Assembly: GCF_000336915.1 (NCBI RefSeq)
Contig: NZ_AOMD01000025.1
Location: forward strand, 62,001 to 126,000
DNA from: Halococcus saccharolyticus DSM 5350
GTDB taxonomy: Archaea; Halobacteriota; Halobacteria; Halobacteriales; Halococcaceae
Direction of reading: 5' to 3'
DNA length: 64,000 nucleotides
A model generated the notes under the pieces. That model worked only from the letters and a program-made list of their open reading frames with translations, had not been told where the DNA came from and ran no database searches. Positions within the stretch are counted from its first letter, which is position 1. The number at the start of each line of letters is the position of its first letter. The translations under genes and the position numbers were made by a program. Shown piece after piece: positions 18,288-26,634 of this stretch.

Positions 18288-19111
18288 CCGGCGACAGCGA
18301 GGACCCAAACGACGAGGTCCAGTACCACCTCGGCGTCGGCGAGGGCGATGTCGCAGACACCGTACTCCTGCCTGGCGACCCCGAGCGCATCCCGAAGATC
18401 ACCGGCGTGTGGGACGACGCGGAGACCGTGGCCGAACACCGCGAGTATCGCACTGCGACCGGCGAGCACCGGGGAACGCCGATCAGCACTACCTCGACGG
18501 GAATCGGCAGCCCCTCGGCGGCGATCGCGGTCGAGGAGCTCGCCCGCGTCGGCGTTGACACCTTTCTCCGAGTGGGCTCCTGTGGCGCGATCCAGCCCGG
18601 AATGGATGTGGGCGATCTCGTCATCACCTCGGGAGCCGTTCGCCAGGAGGGAACCAGCGAGGAGTACGTTCGCGAGGACTACCCCGCGGCGGCGGACGAC
18701 CGCGTAGTGGCGGCGCTGGTCGCGGCGGCCGAGCGCCTCGATTACGACTACCACGTCGGCGTGACCGCGAGCACCGACAGCTTTTATGCGGGGCAGGGCC
18801 GGCCGGGCTTCGAGGGATTCGAGGCCGCCGGCAGCGACGAACTCGTCGAGAATCTTCGGGAGGCCAACGTCCTCAATATCGAGATGGAGGCGAGCACGAT
18901 CTGCACCCTCGCGAACCTCTACGGCCTCCGCGCCGGCGCGGTCTGTACGGTCTACGCCAACCGCGTCACCGGCGAGTTCCGGACCGAGGGTGAGACCCGT
19001 GCCGCCGAAACCGCGAGTCTCGCCACCGCGCTGCTCGCCAAGATGGACGAGCGGGCGCGCGAGGCCGGAGCCGATCGGTGGTATCCCGGGCTGGGTATCG
19101 AGGCGGAGTAA
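18284..19111 (+). CDS. udp: uridine phosphorylase-type nucleoside phosphorylase
   Basis: A 275-residue NP-I family enzyme that cleaves a nucleoside with phosphate to base and ribose 1-phosphate. Visible features are LLPGDPERI near the N-terminus, RVGSCGAIQ (phosphate loop), and NIEMEAS, whose Met-Glu contacts the ribose. Coupling to cytidine deaminase by an ATGA overlap and the nearby nucleoside transporter support uridine as substrate, though purine nucleosides are possible. Confidence 0.88.
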   Translation: MTGDSEDPNDEVQYHLGVGEGDVADTVLLPGDPERIPKITGVWDDAETVAEHREYRTATGEHRGTPISTTSTGIGSPSAAIAVEELARVGVDTFLRVGSCGAIQPGMDVGDLVITSGAVRQEGTSEEYVREDYPAAADDRVVAALVAAAERLDYDYHVGVTASTDSFYAGQGRPGFEGFEAAGSDELVENLREANVLNIEMEASTICTLANLYGLRAGAVCTVYANRVTGEFRTEGETRAAETASLATALLAKMDERAREAGADRWYPGLGIEAE

Positions 19112-19215
19112 CTGTACGACCAACACCGTCGTCGAGAGGGGTCAGAAGACGGATCCGCGATGACGGCGCTTTCCCGATTGAGAACCCTTTTCGATCCCGA
19201 GCCCCTCCTTTCGAT

Positions 19216-19860
19216 GTGGCGTCCCCGTTCGATGTCCTCCGAGTCGATCCCGAGGCAAGCGAGGAGGCGATCGAGCAGGCCTATCGCGAGCGCGTAATCG
19301 AGGCCCACCCGGACCACGGCGGCTCCCCCGAGGAGTTTCAGCGAGTCCGGACGGCGTACAAGCAGCTCCAGGCGGGCTACGAGCCCGAGGTCGATACCGA
19401 GCCAGAACTCGAAGACGAGGAGAGCTACGAGCAGGCTGGCTCGCGGGTCGAGTATCTCAACTACGCGGTGCTCGACGATCACGGCTGGGACCTCGACGAC
19501 GACGATCTGTTCGGCAAGGCCGCAGCGGGCGATCTCGATCACGAGGACTACGGCGAGTTCCTCGTCGAACCCCACGAATCACTGCTCGAAGCCGCCGAGA
19601 ATCGAGGATTCATGTGGCCCTTCGCCTGCCGTGGCGGTGCGTGTGCGAACTGTGCGGTCATCGTCAAGGAGGGCGAGCTCTCGATGCCGGTCAACAACAT
19701 CCTCCCGCCGGAGATGATCGATCAGGACATCCGGCTGTCGTGTAACGGTATCCCGGTCACCGACGAGATGCAGGTGCTCTACAACGTCAAACACCTCCCC
19801 GAACTCGAAGAGCTCCGACTGCCGCCGCGGCCGTTCGAGCAGGCGTATCCGGGCGACTGA
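19216..19860 (+). CDS. J-domain and 2Fe-2S ferredoxin fusion protein
   Basis: A 214-residue two-domain protein. Residues 1-52 form a J-domain with His31-Pro32-Asp33, the motif that stimulates DnaK ATPase. After an acidic linker, residues 78-205 match haloarchaeal plant-type ferredoxins, with cluster ligands Cys138, Cys143, Cys146 and Cys176. The halophile-specific acidic insertion (WDLDDDDLFG) is present. GTG 19216 is chosen because the J-domain begins directly after it. It may link the chaperone system to electron transfer or Fe-S assembly; this is inference. Confidence 0.85.
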   Translation: MASPFDVLRVDPEASEEAIEQAYRERVIEAHPDHGGSPEEFQRVRTAYKQLQAGYEPEVDTEPELEDEESYEQAGSRVEYLNYAVLDDHGWDLDDDDLFGKAAAGDLDHEDYGEFLVEPHESLLEAAENRGFMWPFACRGGACANCAVIVKEGELSMPVNNILPPEMIDQDIRLSCNGIPVTDEMQVLYNVKHLPELEELRLPPRPFEQAYPGD

Positions 19861-20000
19861 AACGCGTTCGACCGACGAAACACCGGCACCGTCAGAGCGT
19901 CTTTCGGTCGTTCATGAAGTCGTTTACTGAGCGGTTGGCTGTCCGATGGACTCGAACGCTACGTCGGTGTGAAGAAAAAGTTCGGGACGGTTCGTGGACG

Positions 20001-20879
20001 TTACTCGCGCCGTCGGCCTGCGAGCAACGCGGCCGCGAGCAGTGCGATGACGGCAACCACGGGACCGAACCCGGGCCCGAACGCACCGCTACTGCCCGAA
20101 TCGCCGGAACCGTTCGTGTCGTTCGCGGCCGCTCCGTCCGCCGCATCGGTCGCTTCGGCGGCGTCGTCAGCGGCCGTCTCCTCGGCAGCTGTCTCTTCGG
20201 CTGTCGTTTCCTCGGCACTCGTCTCGTCGGCAGTCGTTTCCTCGGCACTCGTCTCGTCGGCAGTCGTCATCCCATCGGCAGTCGTTTCGTCGGTCGTGGC
20301 GTTTGCAGCCTCGTCGTCGGAGGGCGCTGTGGTCGTGTTCGACCCGTCGGCAGCGCTGTCGTTCGTGCCGGCAGCGTTCTCGACGGTGACCTGAGCGATG
20401 TCGACGATTCGTCGATCGCCTTCGGGTGTGAGCGCCGTGTCCTCCTGACCATCCGATGAGACGTAGTCGAACTCGCCGTTCTCGTTGGTATCAGCGTGCA
20501 CGACCGCAGTCAGCGACGCCGAGCTGTCGAGGGATTCGTCGAGTGCGATCCGGATGTTGTCGGACGTGCCAGGTTCGAGCAGGTACGACGCACCGATGAC
20601 CTGATCCGTTTGATTACCCGACTGGCTGCTGTCGTAGATGGCGACGAAGCCCTGTCGGGGAAGGGTCGCCGACGCGACGAGGAGCGACTCGCCGCTACTT
20701 TCTTGATCATCGAACGTGACGCTCGGGCTCCCGTCGGTTGCCGCGTCGCCACCGCCCGTCGTGGTGTTCGTCGGTGATTCCTGTGGCTGGAGACCGTTCG
20801 TGGTGAGCGCACCCGCCATACCGGCACTTGCCACCAGCAGCGCCGATAGGAGGGCAACAGTGAGTGTGCTCGTTCGCAT
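20001..20879 (-). CDS. PGF-CTERM-anchored surface protein
   Basis: A 292-residue secreted protein. It has an N-terminal Sec-type signal (MRTSTLTVALLSALLVASAG) and a beta-rich domain (about residues 45-165, with an FVAIYDSSQSG segment as in haloarchaeal DUF7282-type domains). A Thr/Glu/Asp-rich stalk with DETSAEETTA-type repeats follows. The C-terminus has PGF (in GAFGPGFGP), a hydrophobic helix and an Arg-rich end, which is the PGF-CTERM signal processed by archaeosortase ArtA. The stalk is probably O-glycosylated. ATG 20879 gives a proper signal peptide; the frame extends nine codons further. Confidence 0.82.
   Translation of the reverse strand: MRTSTLTVALLSALLVASAGMAGALTTNGLQPQESPTNTTTGGGDAATDGSPSVTFDDQESSGESLLVASATLPRQGFVAIYDSSQSGNQTDQVIGASYLLEPGTSDNIRIALDESLDSSASLTAVVHADTNENGEFDYVSSDGQEDTALTPEGDRRIVDIAQVTVENAAGTNDSAADGSNTTTAPSDDEAANATTDETTADGMTTADETSAEETTADETSAEETTAEETAAEETAADDAAEATDAADGAAANDTNGSGDSGSSGAFGPGFGPVVAVIALLAAALLAGRRRE
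20211..20270 (-). repeat. 30-nt tandem repeat in the surface protein stalk
   Basis: Two adjacent 30-nt units (20211-20240 and 20241-20270) agree at 27 of 30 positions and encode 10-residue blocks of the TADETSAEET type. Diverged further units lie on both sides. The stalk length could change by slippage. Confidence 0.7.
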
Positions 20880-20996
20880 ACGAGCCACCGTACAGAGTCG
20901 GGGCACATAAATGTGGAGATCGATCCGACGGACCGGCAGCCGTAATTAGGTTTCCCGATCAGGGGTTACACTGCCCGCAATCCGCCACACCCGCGG

Positions 20997-21004
20997 GTTT
21001 ATTC
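20997..21004 (+). promoter_or_regulatory. TATA-like box of the E1-like gene
   Basis: GTTTATTC lies 22-29 nt upstream of the ATG at 21026, the position expected for a leaderless haloarchaeal transcript. Confidence 0.45.
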
Positions 21005-21025
21005 GGTTCGCCGCCAACATCCCGT

Positions 21026-21841
21026 ATGAACGGTCCCGGCCTCGATCCCACGCAGCTCGACCGGTACTCCCGCCACGTCATCATGGACGAGATCGGTCCG
21101 GCGGGTCAAGCGGCGTTGCTCGACGCCCGTGTGCTCGTGGTCGGTGCGGGCGGCCTCGGCTCGCCCGCGATCCAGTACCTCGCCGCCGCGGGCGTCGGCG
21201 AACTCGGGATCGCCGACGACGACGTGGTGGAGCGATCGAACCTCCAGCGTCAGGTCGTCCACGGCGACAGCGACGTCGGCCGGAAGAAAGTCGACAGCGC
21301 CGCCGACTTCGTCGAGCGGCTGAATCCCGATATCGAGATCACGACTCACGACCTGCGCGTCGGCTCCGAAACGGTCGCGGATCTCGTTGCCGATTACGAC
21401 TTCGTGGTCGACGGATCGGACAACTTCCGCACCAGGTATCTCGTGAACGACGCCTGCACGCTCGCCGGCGTTCCCTTCAGCCACGGCGCGATCTATCGCT
21501 TCGAAGGACAGGTCACGACCTTCACCCAAGGATCGCCATGCTATCGGTGTCTGTTCCCCGAAGCGCCACCCGAGGGCACGGTTCCCGACTGTGCGACCGT
21601 CGGCGTGCTCGGCGCGCTCCCCGGGGTGGTGGGATCGATCCAGGCGACCGAGGCCGCGAAACACCTGATCGACGTGGGTGAAACCCTCGACGGTCGGCTG
21701 CTGGTCTACGACGCGATGGACATGAACTTCGAGGAGGTGCCGATCGCACCGAACCCCGACTGTCCGGTGTGTGGCGAGGGAGGGATCGAGTCAGTCGGCG
21801 AAGTCGAGTACACCGACTCCTGTGCGATCGCGTCGACCTGA
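21026..21841 (+). CDS. ubaA: E1-like ubiquitin-activating enzyme (UbaA/MoeB/ThiF family)
   Basis: A 271-residue adenylyltransferase. The nucleotide-binding GAGGLGS is at residues 40-46, zinc ligands are Cys172-x2-Cys175 and a C-terminal CPVCG pair, and Cys189 (in PDCATVGV) is the likely catalytic cysteine. In Haloferax the single enzyme UbaA activates the small archaeal modifier proteins for protein conjugation, for tRNA thiolation and for molybdopterin synthesis; the same role is inferred here. The upstream frame to 20864 crosses the divergent surface protein's promoter, so ATG 21026 is preferred. Confidence 0.9.
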   Translation: MNGPGLDPTQLDRYSRHVIMDEIGPAGQAALLDARVLVVGAGGLGSPAIQYLAAAGVGELGIADDDVVERSNLQRQVVHGDSDVGRKKVDSAADFVERLNPDIEITTHDLRVGSETVADLVADYDFVVDGSDNFRTRYLVNDACTLAGVPFSHGAIYRFEGQVTTFTQGSPCYRCLFPEAPPEGTVPDCATVGVLGALPGVVGSIQATEAAKHLIDVGETLDGRLLVYDAMDMNFEEVPIAPNPDCPVCGEGGIESVGEVEYTDSCAIAST

Positions 21842-21861
21842 GTCGGACGCCGCGTCCGACG

Positions 21862-22791
21862 TCAGAGTTCGACCGTGGGCTCGCCCCGGAGCGTCCGGAG
21901 CGGGCGGGCAGCCTCGGCGGGTGGCGAATCGAACAGGTCGGGATGGACGAGCCCCGCGAGGTGTTCGAGCGAGTCGACGAGCCGGGGCCCTGGCCGGTTC
22001 ATGAACTGGTGGCCGTCGAGCGCGTACGCTCGGCCCTCGAGCACTGCGGTGAGATCGTCCCAGCCCTCGCGGTCGGTCAGATCCGCGAGGTTTTCGGCGG
22101 TCTGGTCGAGGTCGAACCCGCAAGGCGCGACTACGAGCACTTCGGGGTCGTACTCGCGGATCGCGTCCCACTCGCGGGGTCGGGAGGCGTCGCCTGGCTC
22201 CGCGAGACCGTACGAACCACCAGCCAGTTCGACCATTTCGGGCACCCAGTGGCCGGCGGTCATCACGGGATCGGTCCAGTCGAGGACTGCCACGCGCGGG
22301 CGTTCGTCGGCCTTCTCGACGGTGGCTGCGACGGTATCGACGCGCGCTTCGAGGTCGGCGACGAGTTCGTCGGCCCGTTCCCGAGTCCCGGTCGCGTCGC
22401 CGATCCGTCGGATGTCAGCGAAGACGTCACCCAGACTGTGAGGATCGGTCGTCAGCACCTCACAGTCGAGGGCCAACTTCTCGACCGCCTCTCGGACGAG
22501 CACCGAATCCACCGCGCAGACGTCACAGATCCCCTGTGAGATAACGAGGTCGGGATCGAGTCGGTCGAGTGTATCGAGATCGATGTCGTACACCCCGTCA
22601 CCATCCTCGGCTTCGAGGACTTGGCTGTCGATCTCGGCGCTCGACGCTTCGGCGTCGACTCGCGAGCGGTTGACCGCGGGCTTCGTGGCGGCGTCGGGCG
22701 GGTAGTCGCACTCGTGAGAGGTCCCGACGGGTTCGAGCCCCAGCGCGTAGACGATCTCGGTCGCCGAGGGCAGCAGCGTGACGATGCGCAT
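21862..22791 (-). CDS. BtuF-like cobalamin-binding protein without a signal peptide
   Basis: A 309-residue type III periplasmic-binding-protein fold. It begins MRIVTLLPSATEIVYALGL, the usual start of BtuF/FepB-like domains, and has DLVISQGICDVCAV and a DWTDPVMTAGHWVPEM segment as in cobalamin-binding members. No signal peptide or lipobox precedes the domain, even in the extended frame to 22878, so it appears cytoplasmic. No BtuCD genes are adjacent. It may be a cobalamin-binding or sensing protein rather than an uptake component. Confidence 0.8.
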   Translation of the reverse strand: MRIVTLLPSATEIVYALGLEPVGTSHECDYPPDAATKPAVNRSRVDAEASSAEIDSQVLEAEDGDGVYDIDLDTLDRLDPDLVISQGICDVCAVDSVLVREAVEKLALDCEVLTTDPHSLGDVFADIRRIGDATGTRERADELVADLEARVDTVAATVEKADERPRVAVLDWTDPVMTAGHWVPEMVELAGGSYGLAEPGDASRPREWDAIREYDPEVLVVAPCGFDLDQTAENLADLTDREGWDDLTAVLEGRAYALDGHQFMNRPGPRLVDSLEHLAGLVHPDLFDSPPAEAARPLRTLRGEPTVEL

Positions 22792-22855
22792 GCACTCGTT
22801 ACGGACGGGAGACTCAAAGCCGTTCAGGTGACAGGGATTTACCCGCGGCGAAGCG

Positions 22856-23455
22856 ATGACGGGTATGCAGCCGACCACGGCCGGGACCTACCGCGTGCTC
22901 GACAGCACCCGTGGTCCCGACGAGTTGCTTCTGCTCGACGTCGAGAGCCAGGACCCGACCTACGTCACGACCGTAGGCTACGAGGGCGACCTCGGCGAAG
23001 CGGTCGCGGAGCTGGAACCCGGAAATCGGATCGACGCGACGCTGTCGTGGGACGACGGCGCGCCACGGTTCGCCGACCTCGCGATCGATACCCGGACTAC
23101 GATCGAGTTCGCCGACGGCGCGACCGATATCTTCGAGGTCGCGCGCGAGACGTGGAACGAAGCGCGGCGCGAGGGTGCGGCGATGAACTCTCGAGTGACC
23201 CAGGACACCGACGGCGAGGAAAACGGTGTTGTCTACACGTTCGCGGAGCAGGCAGGCCAGCGCGACCTTTACGGTGAGTTCCGGGATGGGGTCACGCCGC
23301 TCGAACCCTTGATCGACCGGCTCGGCGAGGGTTCAGAGCCACCGTACGCGGCCTTCGTCATCCGGCCAGCCGAGCACCCGTTCGTACTCGTCGCGCTCGC
23401 GCTCGACCGCGACGCCCTGTTCGCGGAGACGATCCGCGATACGTACTTTTCCTGA
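22856..23455 (+). CDS. conserved hypothetical haloarchaeal protein
   Basis: A 199-residue acidic soluble protein of no recognised function. It starts MTGMQPTTAGTYRVLDSTR; a second Met at codon 4 is possible. Residues 1-75 look like an OB-type beta domain (DELLLLDVE, TTVGYEGDLGEAV). The C-terminal part contains AAFVIRPAEHPFVLVALAL, a likely hydrophobic core strand pair. It is divergent from the BtuF-like gene with a 64-nt gap and is followed by another small unknown gene. Confidence 0.65.
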   Translation: MTGMQPTTAGTYRVLDSTRGPDELLLLDVESQDPTYVTTVGYEGDLGEAVAELEPGNRIDATLSWDDGAPRFADLAIDTRTTIEFADGATDIFEVARETWNEARREGAAMNSRVTQDTDGEENGVVYTFAEQAGQRDLYGEFRDGVTPLEPLIDRLGEGSEPPYAAFVIRPAEHPFVLVALALDRDALFAETIRDTYFS

Positions 23456-23475
23456 GCCCGCGGTCACGACGGTCC

Positions 23476-23483
23476 GTTTATAC
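23476..23483 (+). promoter_or_regulatory. TATA-like box of the 97-residue gene
   Basis: GTTTATAC lies 24-31 nt before the ATG at 23507, a strong match in composition and spacing to haloarchaeal promoters with leaderless mRNA. It supports a separate transcript for the small gene. Confidence 0.55.
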
Positions 23484-23506
23484 TCCGGAGCGCACAACCC
23501 AACCCC

Positions 23507-23800
23507 ATGCTCGACGAGGCAGATCGCGAGGACTTGGAGAACATTCGGCTGCGGCTGCGCGTTCTCAGTGGGATGCACAAGCTCGATGCCATCGAGAATC
23601 AAGAGGACTGGACCGACCGCGAGGCCGGCGAAGCCGAGGGCAAGAGTGTCGCGTACGGGAAAGCGGCCGATCACGTCGCCGCCGTGCTCGATGAGGAGTA
23701 CGAACAGACGGGCGTCAACGAACTCGTCGCCGAACTCCCCGAGGAGTGGAGCCTGAATCTCCTCCGGTACGCCGCCTACAGCGATCGGTCCGACGAGTAG
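23507..23800 (+). CDS. small conserved hypothetical protein (97 aa)
   Basis: An acidic, mostly helical 97-residue protein (MLDEADREDLENIRLRLRVL...). It lacks membrane segments, cysteines and known motifs. A well-placed promoter box and normal haloarchaeal amino acid composition support it as a real gene. The function is unknown. Confidence 0.7.
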   Translation: MLDEADREDLENIRLRLRVLSGMHKLDAIENQEDWTDREAGEAEGKSVAYGKAADHVAAVLDEEYEQTGVNELVAELPEEWSLNLLRYAAYSDRSDE

Positions 23801-23834
23801 CGGTTTCGTCCCGTTCTCGCACAGAGAATGTGCC

Positions 23835-24023
23835 TTAGCGTCGCTTGTTCGGTTCCTGATCCTCGGCAACTTCTCTGATGCGTTCGACATCGGCTGCTAT
23901 CTGACGGGTGTTCTTCCAAATACTCCAGAGGAAGTAGAACGCGACAAGAGGTAGAATAACTGGGAGGAGTCCATACACTACACCGAGGCCCGGTTGAAGT
24001 GGGACGAGAGCTAGTGCGATCAT
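23835..24023 (-). CDS. small membrane protein (62 aa)
   Basis: A 62-residue protein with one or two closely spaced hydrophobic segments (residues 1-33) followed by a charged cytoplasmic helix ending EDQEPNKRR. It is not recognised. Base composition is less G+C-rich than the neighbouring genes. Repeat copy 2 fills the gap between this gene and the upstream aconitase gene on the same strand. Confidence 0.55.
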   Translation of the reverse strand: MIALALVPLQPGLGVVYGLLPVILPLVAFYFLWSIWKNTRQIAADVERIREVAEDQEPNKRR

Positions 24024-24159
24024 GTGCCATCGAAGTTGATTTCGGCGGCTAAAGCTTTGATGATTTGACCTAACGTATCGTGAATCGGTAGTGCAATGCA
24101 GAGCGTTCTGACAGTAGTCTGCCGTACTGTTCGTCCTTCTGAACGGCTGTGACCGCTGG

Positions 24160-24493
24160 GCGGTGCGGTTTCAGTCCTGGCGTCCTGCGTTCGCAGCGCG
24201 AACGCAGGGTTCAGGAGAGTTTGCTCTCCTGGTGGATGAAGGGCGAGTGAACGGAGCGAGCGAGGGTTTCGCGGTGCTATTGCGGTGGCGGGGCGGTCGC
24301 GGAAAGCGCCAGTAATCCTACCGCGAACGAGCGCGGAGCGCGAGTGAGCGGGTATTTTAGTCGAGGTTTTTGCGAGGAGTGGTGCCCGCAGCGCGCCGCA
24401 GGCGCGCGAGGACACCCGACGTGGTTCGAAAGGCGCGAAGCGCCTTTCGTCATGCCGAGACGGCTTCGCCGTCTCGTAGCAAAGTAAAAAAGT
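24160..24493 (+). repeat. hairpin-rich intergenic repeat, copy 2
   Basis: Second copy. Boxes in order are GGTGGATGAAGGGCGAG, GAGTGAGCGGGT, TTTTTGCGAGGAGTGGTGC and CACCCGACGTGGTTCGAA. Hairpins include CCTGCGTTCGC/GCGAACGCAGG, CAGGAGAG/CTCTCCTG, GCGCGCC/GGCGCGC, AAAGGCGC-GAA-GCGCCTTT and GAGACGGC-TTC-GCCGTCTC. It ends in an A-rich run 2 nt from the aconitase stop codon, so the aconitase mRNA would carry a T-tract and then these hairpins as its 3' end. Positions 24413-24493 match copy 3 except for one inverted 3-nt loop. The rest of the 472-nt gap (24024-24159) shows nothing recognisable. Confidence 0.85.
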
Positions 24494-24495
24494 CG

Positions 24496-26469
24496 CTAGT
24501 CGTCCGCGGGGGCCGCGCCCGAGCTATCGTCCTGCTGGGCCTTCGTGTGCGGGAGCTTGCCGCCGTCGGCGAGGATCTCGCGCTCGCGGGCGGAGGCGTC
24601 GAGCTGGCCGGTGGCCTCCCAGTCGTCGTTCACGCGGATCGTGAACTCGTCCTGGCCCGAGCGCACGGCCTCCTCGACATCGTCGACGATCTCGATGTCG
24701 TCGCCCTGTTCGATGTCCGCGTAGGTGTCCTCGTCGATTTCGAGGGGCAGCAGCCCGAAGTTGAAGAGGTTCGCCTTGTGGATGCGGGCGAAGCTCTGGG
24801 CGAGGACGCCCTCGACGCCGAGGTACATCGGACAGAGCGCGGCGTGCTCGCGCGAACTCCCCTGGCCGTAGTTCTCGCCAGCGACGAGGAAGCCGCCGTC
24901 GGCGTCGAGCGCGCGCTGGGCGAAGTCGTCGTCGACTCGCGAGAGGGTGAACTCCGAGAGCTTGGGGATGTTCGACCGGTACATCAGGATGTCCTGGGTG
25001 GCCGGAATGATGTGGTCGGTCGTGATGTTGTCGTCCATCTTGAGCAGCGCCGATCCCTGAAGGTGGGCGTCGAGCGGGTCCTTCAGCGGGACGTCGCCGA
25101 TGTTCGGCCCCTTCACGAGCCCGTCGTCGACGGCCTCGTCGGGCGCGATGAGGTCCGCGGTCGAGCCGTCGTATTTGTCGGCCATCTCGAAGCCAGGGTC
25201 CTCGAGGTCGCCGAGCTCGTCGGCGAGGTCGCGCGGATCGACGATCTCGCCGGCCAACGCGGAGGCGGTGGCGACCTCCGGCGAGCAGAGGTACACCGAG
25301 TCGTCCTCGATGCCCGACCGGCCCTCGAAGTTGCGGTTGAACGTTCTGAGCGAGACCGAGTCGGAGGCGGGCACGTGGCCGATACCGATGCACGCGCCAC
25401 AGGTGGCCTCGGAGAAGTTGACACCGGCGGCCATCATTTCGGCAGTCCAGCCCTCGCGCGCGAGGAGCTCGGAGGCCTGCTTCGAGCCGGGCGCGACGAT
25501 CATCTCGGTGCGCTTGTCGACCTCACGGCCTTCGAGCATCTTCGCGCCAGGCAGGATGTCCTCGTAGGCCCCGTTGGTGCACGAGCCGATGATGACCTGA
25601 TCGACGTCCTCGCCGGCGACCTCGCGCACGGGAACGACGTTGTCGGGCATCGACGGCGTGGCGATGAGCGGTTCGAGATCGCTGAGGTCGACCTCGATCA
25701 CGTCGTCGTACTCGGCGTCGTCGTCCGGTCCGATCTCGACGTGCTCGTCGCCGCGGCCGAGCCGGTCGAGGAACTCCTGGGTGTGGTCGTCGGTCGGGAA
25801 GATCGAGGTCGTCGCCCCGAGCTCGGTCCCCATGTTGGTGATGGTGGTCCGTTCGGGCACCGAGAGGTTCTCGACGCCAGGTCCGGTGTATTCGAGCACC
25901 TTGCCGACGCCACCCTTGACCGAGAGTTCGCCGAGCAGGTGGAGGATGACGTCCTTCGCGGTGGCCCAGTCGGGAAGCTCGCCTTCGAGCCGGACGTTCA
26001 CGACCTCGGGCATCTCGATGTAGTACTGGCCGCCACCCATCGCGACGGCCACGTCGAGACCGCCGGAACCGATCGCGAGCTCGCCCATCCCACCCGGGGT
26101 CGGGGTGTGCGAGTCGCTGCCGAGCATCGTCTTGCCTGGCGCGGCGAAGCGCTCCTTGTGGACCTGATGGCAGATTCCGTTACCCGGCCGGGAGAAGTGC
26201 GCGCCGAACGTGCCTGCTGCCGACCGGAGGAAACGGTGGTCGTCGGAGTTCTTGAAGTCGAACTGGTATGTCTGGTGGTCGCAGTACTGGGCCGCGAGTT
26301 CGGTCTGGACCTCGTCGAGGCCGAGCGCCTCGAACTGGAGCCAGACCAGCGTGCCAGTAGTGTCCTGGGTGAGCACCTGGTCGATGTCGATCCCGATCTC
26401 CTCACCGGTTTCGAGTTCGCCCTCGACGAGATGGTCATCGAGGATCTTCTCGGTCAGCGTTTGTCCCAT
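24496..26469 (-). CDS. acn: aconitate hydratase
   Basis: A 657-residue aconitase that interconverts citrate and isocitrate in the TCA cycle. Two of the 4Fe-4S ligand regions are visible: GSCTNG and CGACIG. The substrate-loop segment DSHTPTPGGMG and the C-terminal swivel domain with GENYGQGSSREHAAL are present. The length fits the shorter mitochondrial-like archaeal class. The frame extends 636 nt upstream but that part is antisense to the divergent DCD-family gene, so ATG 26469 is chosen. Repeat copy 2 follows the stop directly. Confidence 0.95.
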   Translation of the reverse strand: MGQTLTEKILDDHLVEGELETGEEIGIDIDQVLTQDTTGTLVWLQFEALGLDEVQTELAAQYCDHQTYQFDFKNSDDHRFLRSAAGTFGAHFSRPGNGICHQVHKERFAAPGKTMLGSDSHTPTPGGMGELAIGSGGLDVAVAMGGGQYYIEMPEVVNVRLEGELPDWATAKDVILHLLGELSVKGGVGKVLEYTGPGVENLSVPERTTITNMGTELGATTSIFPTDDHTQEFLDRLGRGDEHVEIGPDDDAEYDDVIEVDLSDLEPLIATPSMPDNVVPVREVAGEDVDQVIIGSCTNGAYEDILPGAKMLEGREVDKRTEMIVAPGSKQASELLAREGWTAEMMAAGVNFSEATCGACIGIGHVPASDSVSLRTFNRNFEGRSGIEDDSVYLCSPEVATASALAGEIVDPRDLADELGDLEDPGFEMADKYDGSTADLIAPDEAVDDGLVKGPNIGDVPLKDPLDAHLQGSALLKMDDNITTDHIIPATQDILMYRSNIPKLSEFTLSRVDDDFAQRALDADGGFLVAGENYGQGSSREHAALCPMYLGVEGVLAQSFARIHKANLFNFGLLPLEIDEDTYADIEQGDDIEIVDDVEEAVRSGQDEFTIRVNDDWEATGQLDASAREREILADGGKLPHTKAQQDDSSGAAPADD

Positions 26470-26634
26470 AGCACCGAATACTCCGCCGGCCACCGGTATA
26501 AATCCCGTGCGTTTCGCACGAAAGACCGCCACACACCGCAAGTATTGCCGTACGGAGCGACAGCGCCAGCCGTGGTCGTGGTGGCGACAGAATCCCTCCG
26601 ATAGCTCTTTGCTCCCCCTCGAAAAAGCGGGCGT

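Noticed and set aside
22730-22760. A GGGTTCGAGCCCC stretch resembling a tRNA T-arm
   Set aside because: It lies inside the BtuF-like coding sequence and has no matching acceptor or anticodon arms.
24370-26604. A 744-codon plus-strand open frame opposite aconitase
   Set aside because: It is the antisense shadow of a well-conserved aconitase gene in high-G+C DNA; its product is Val/Glu/Arg-rich and lacks recognisable domains.
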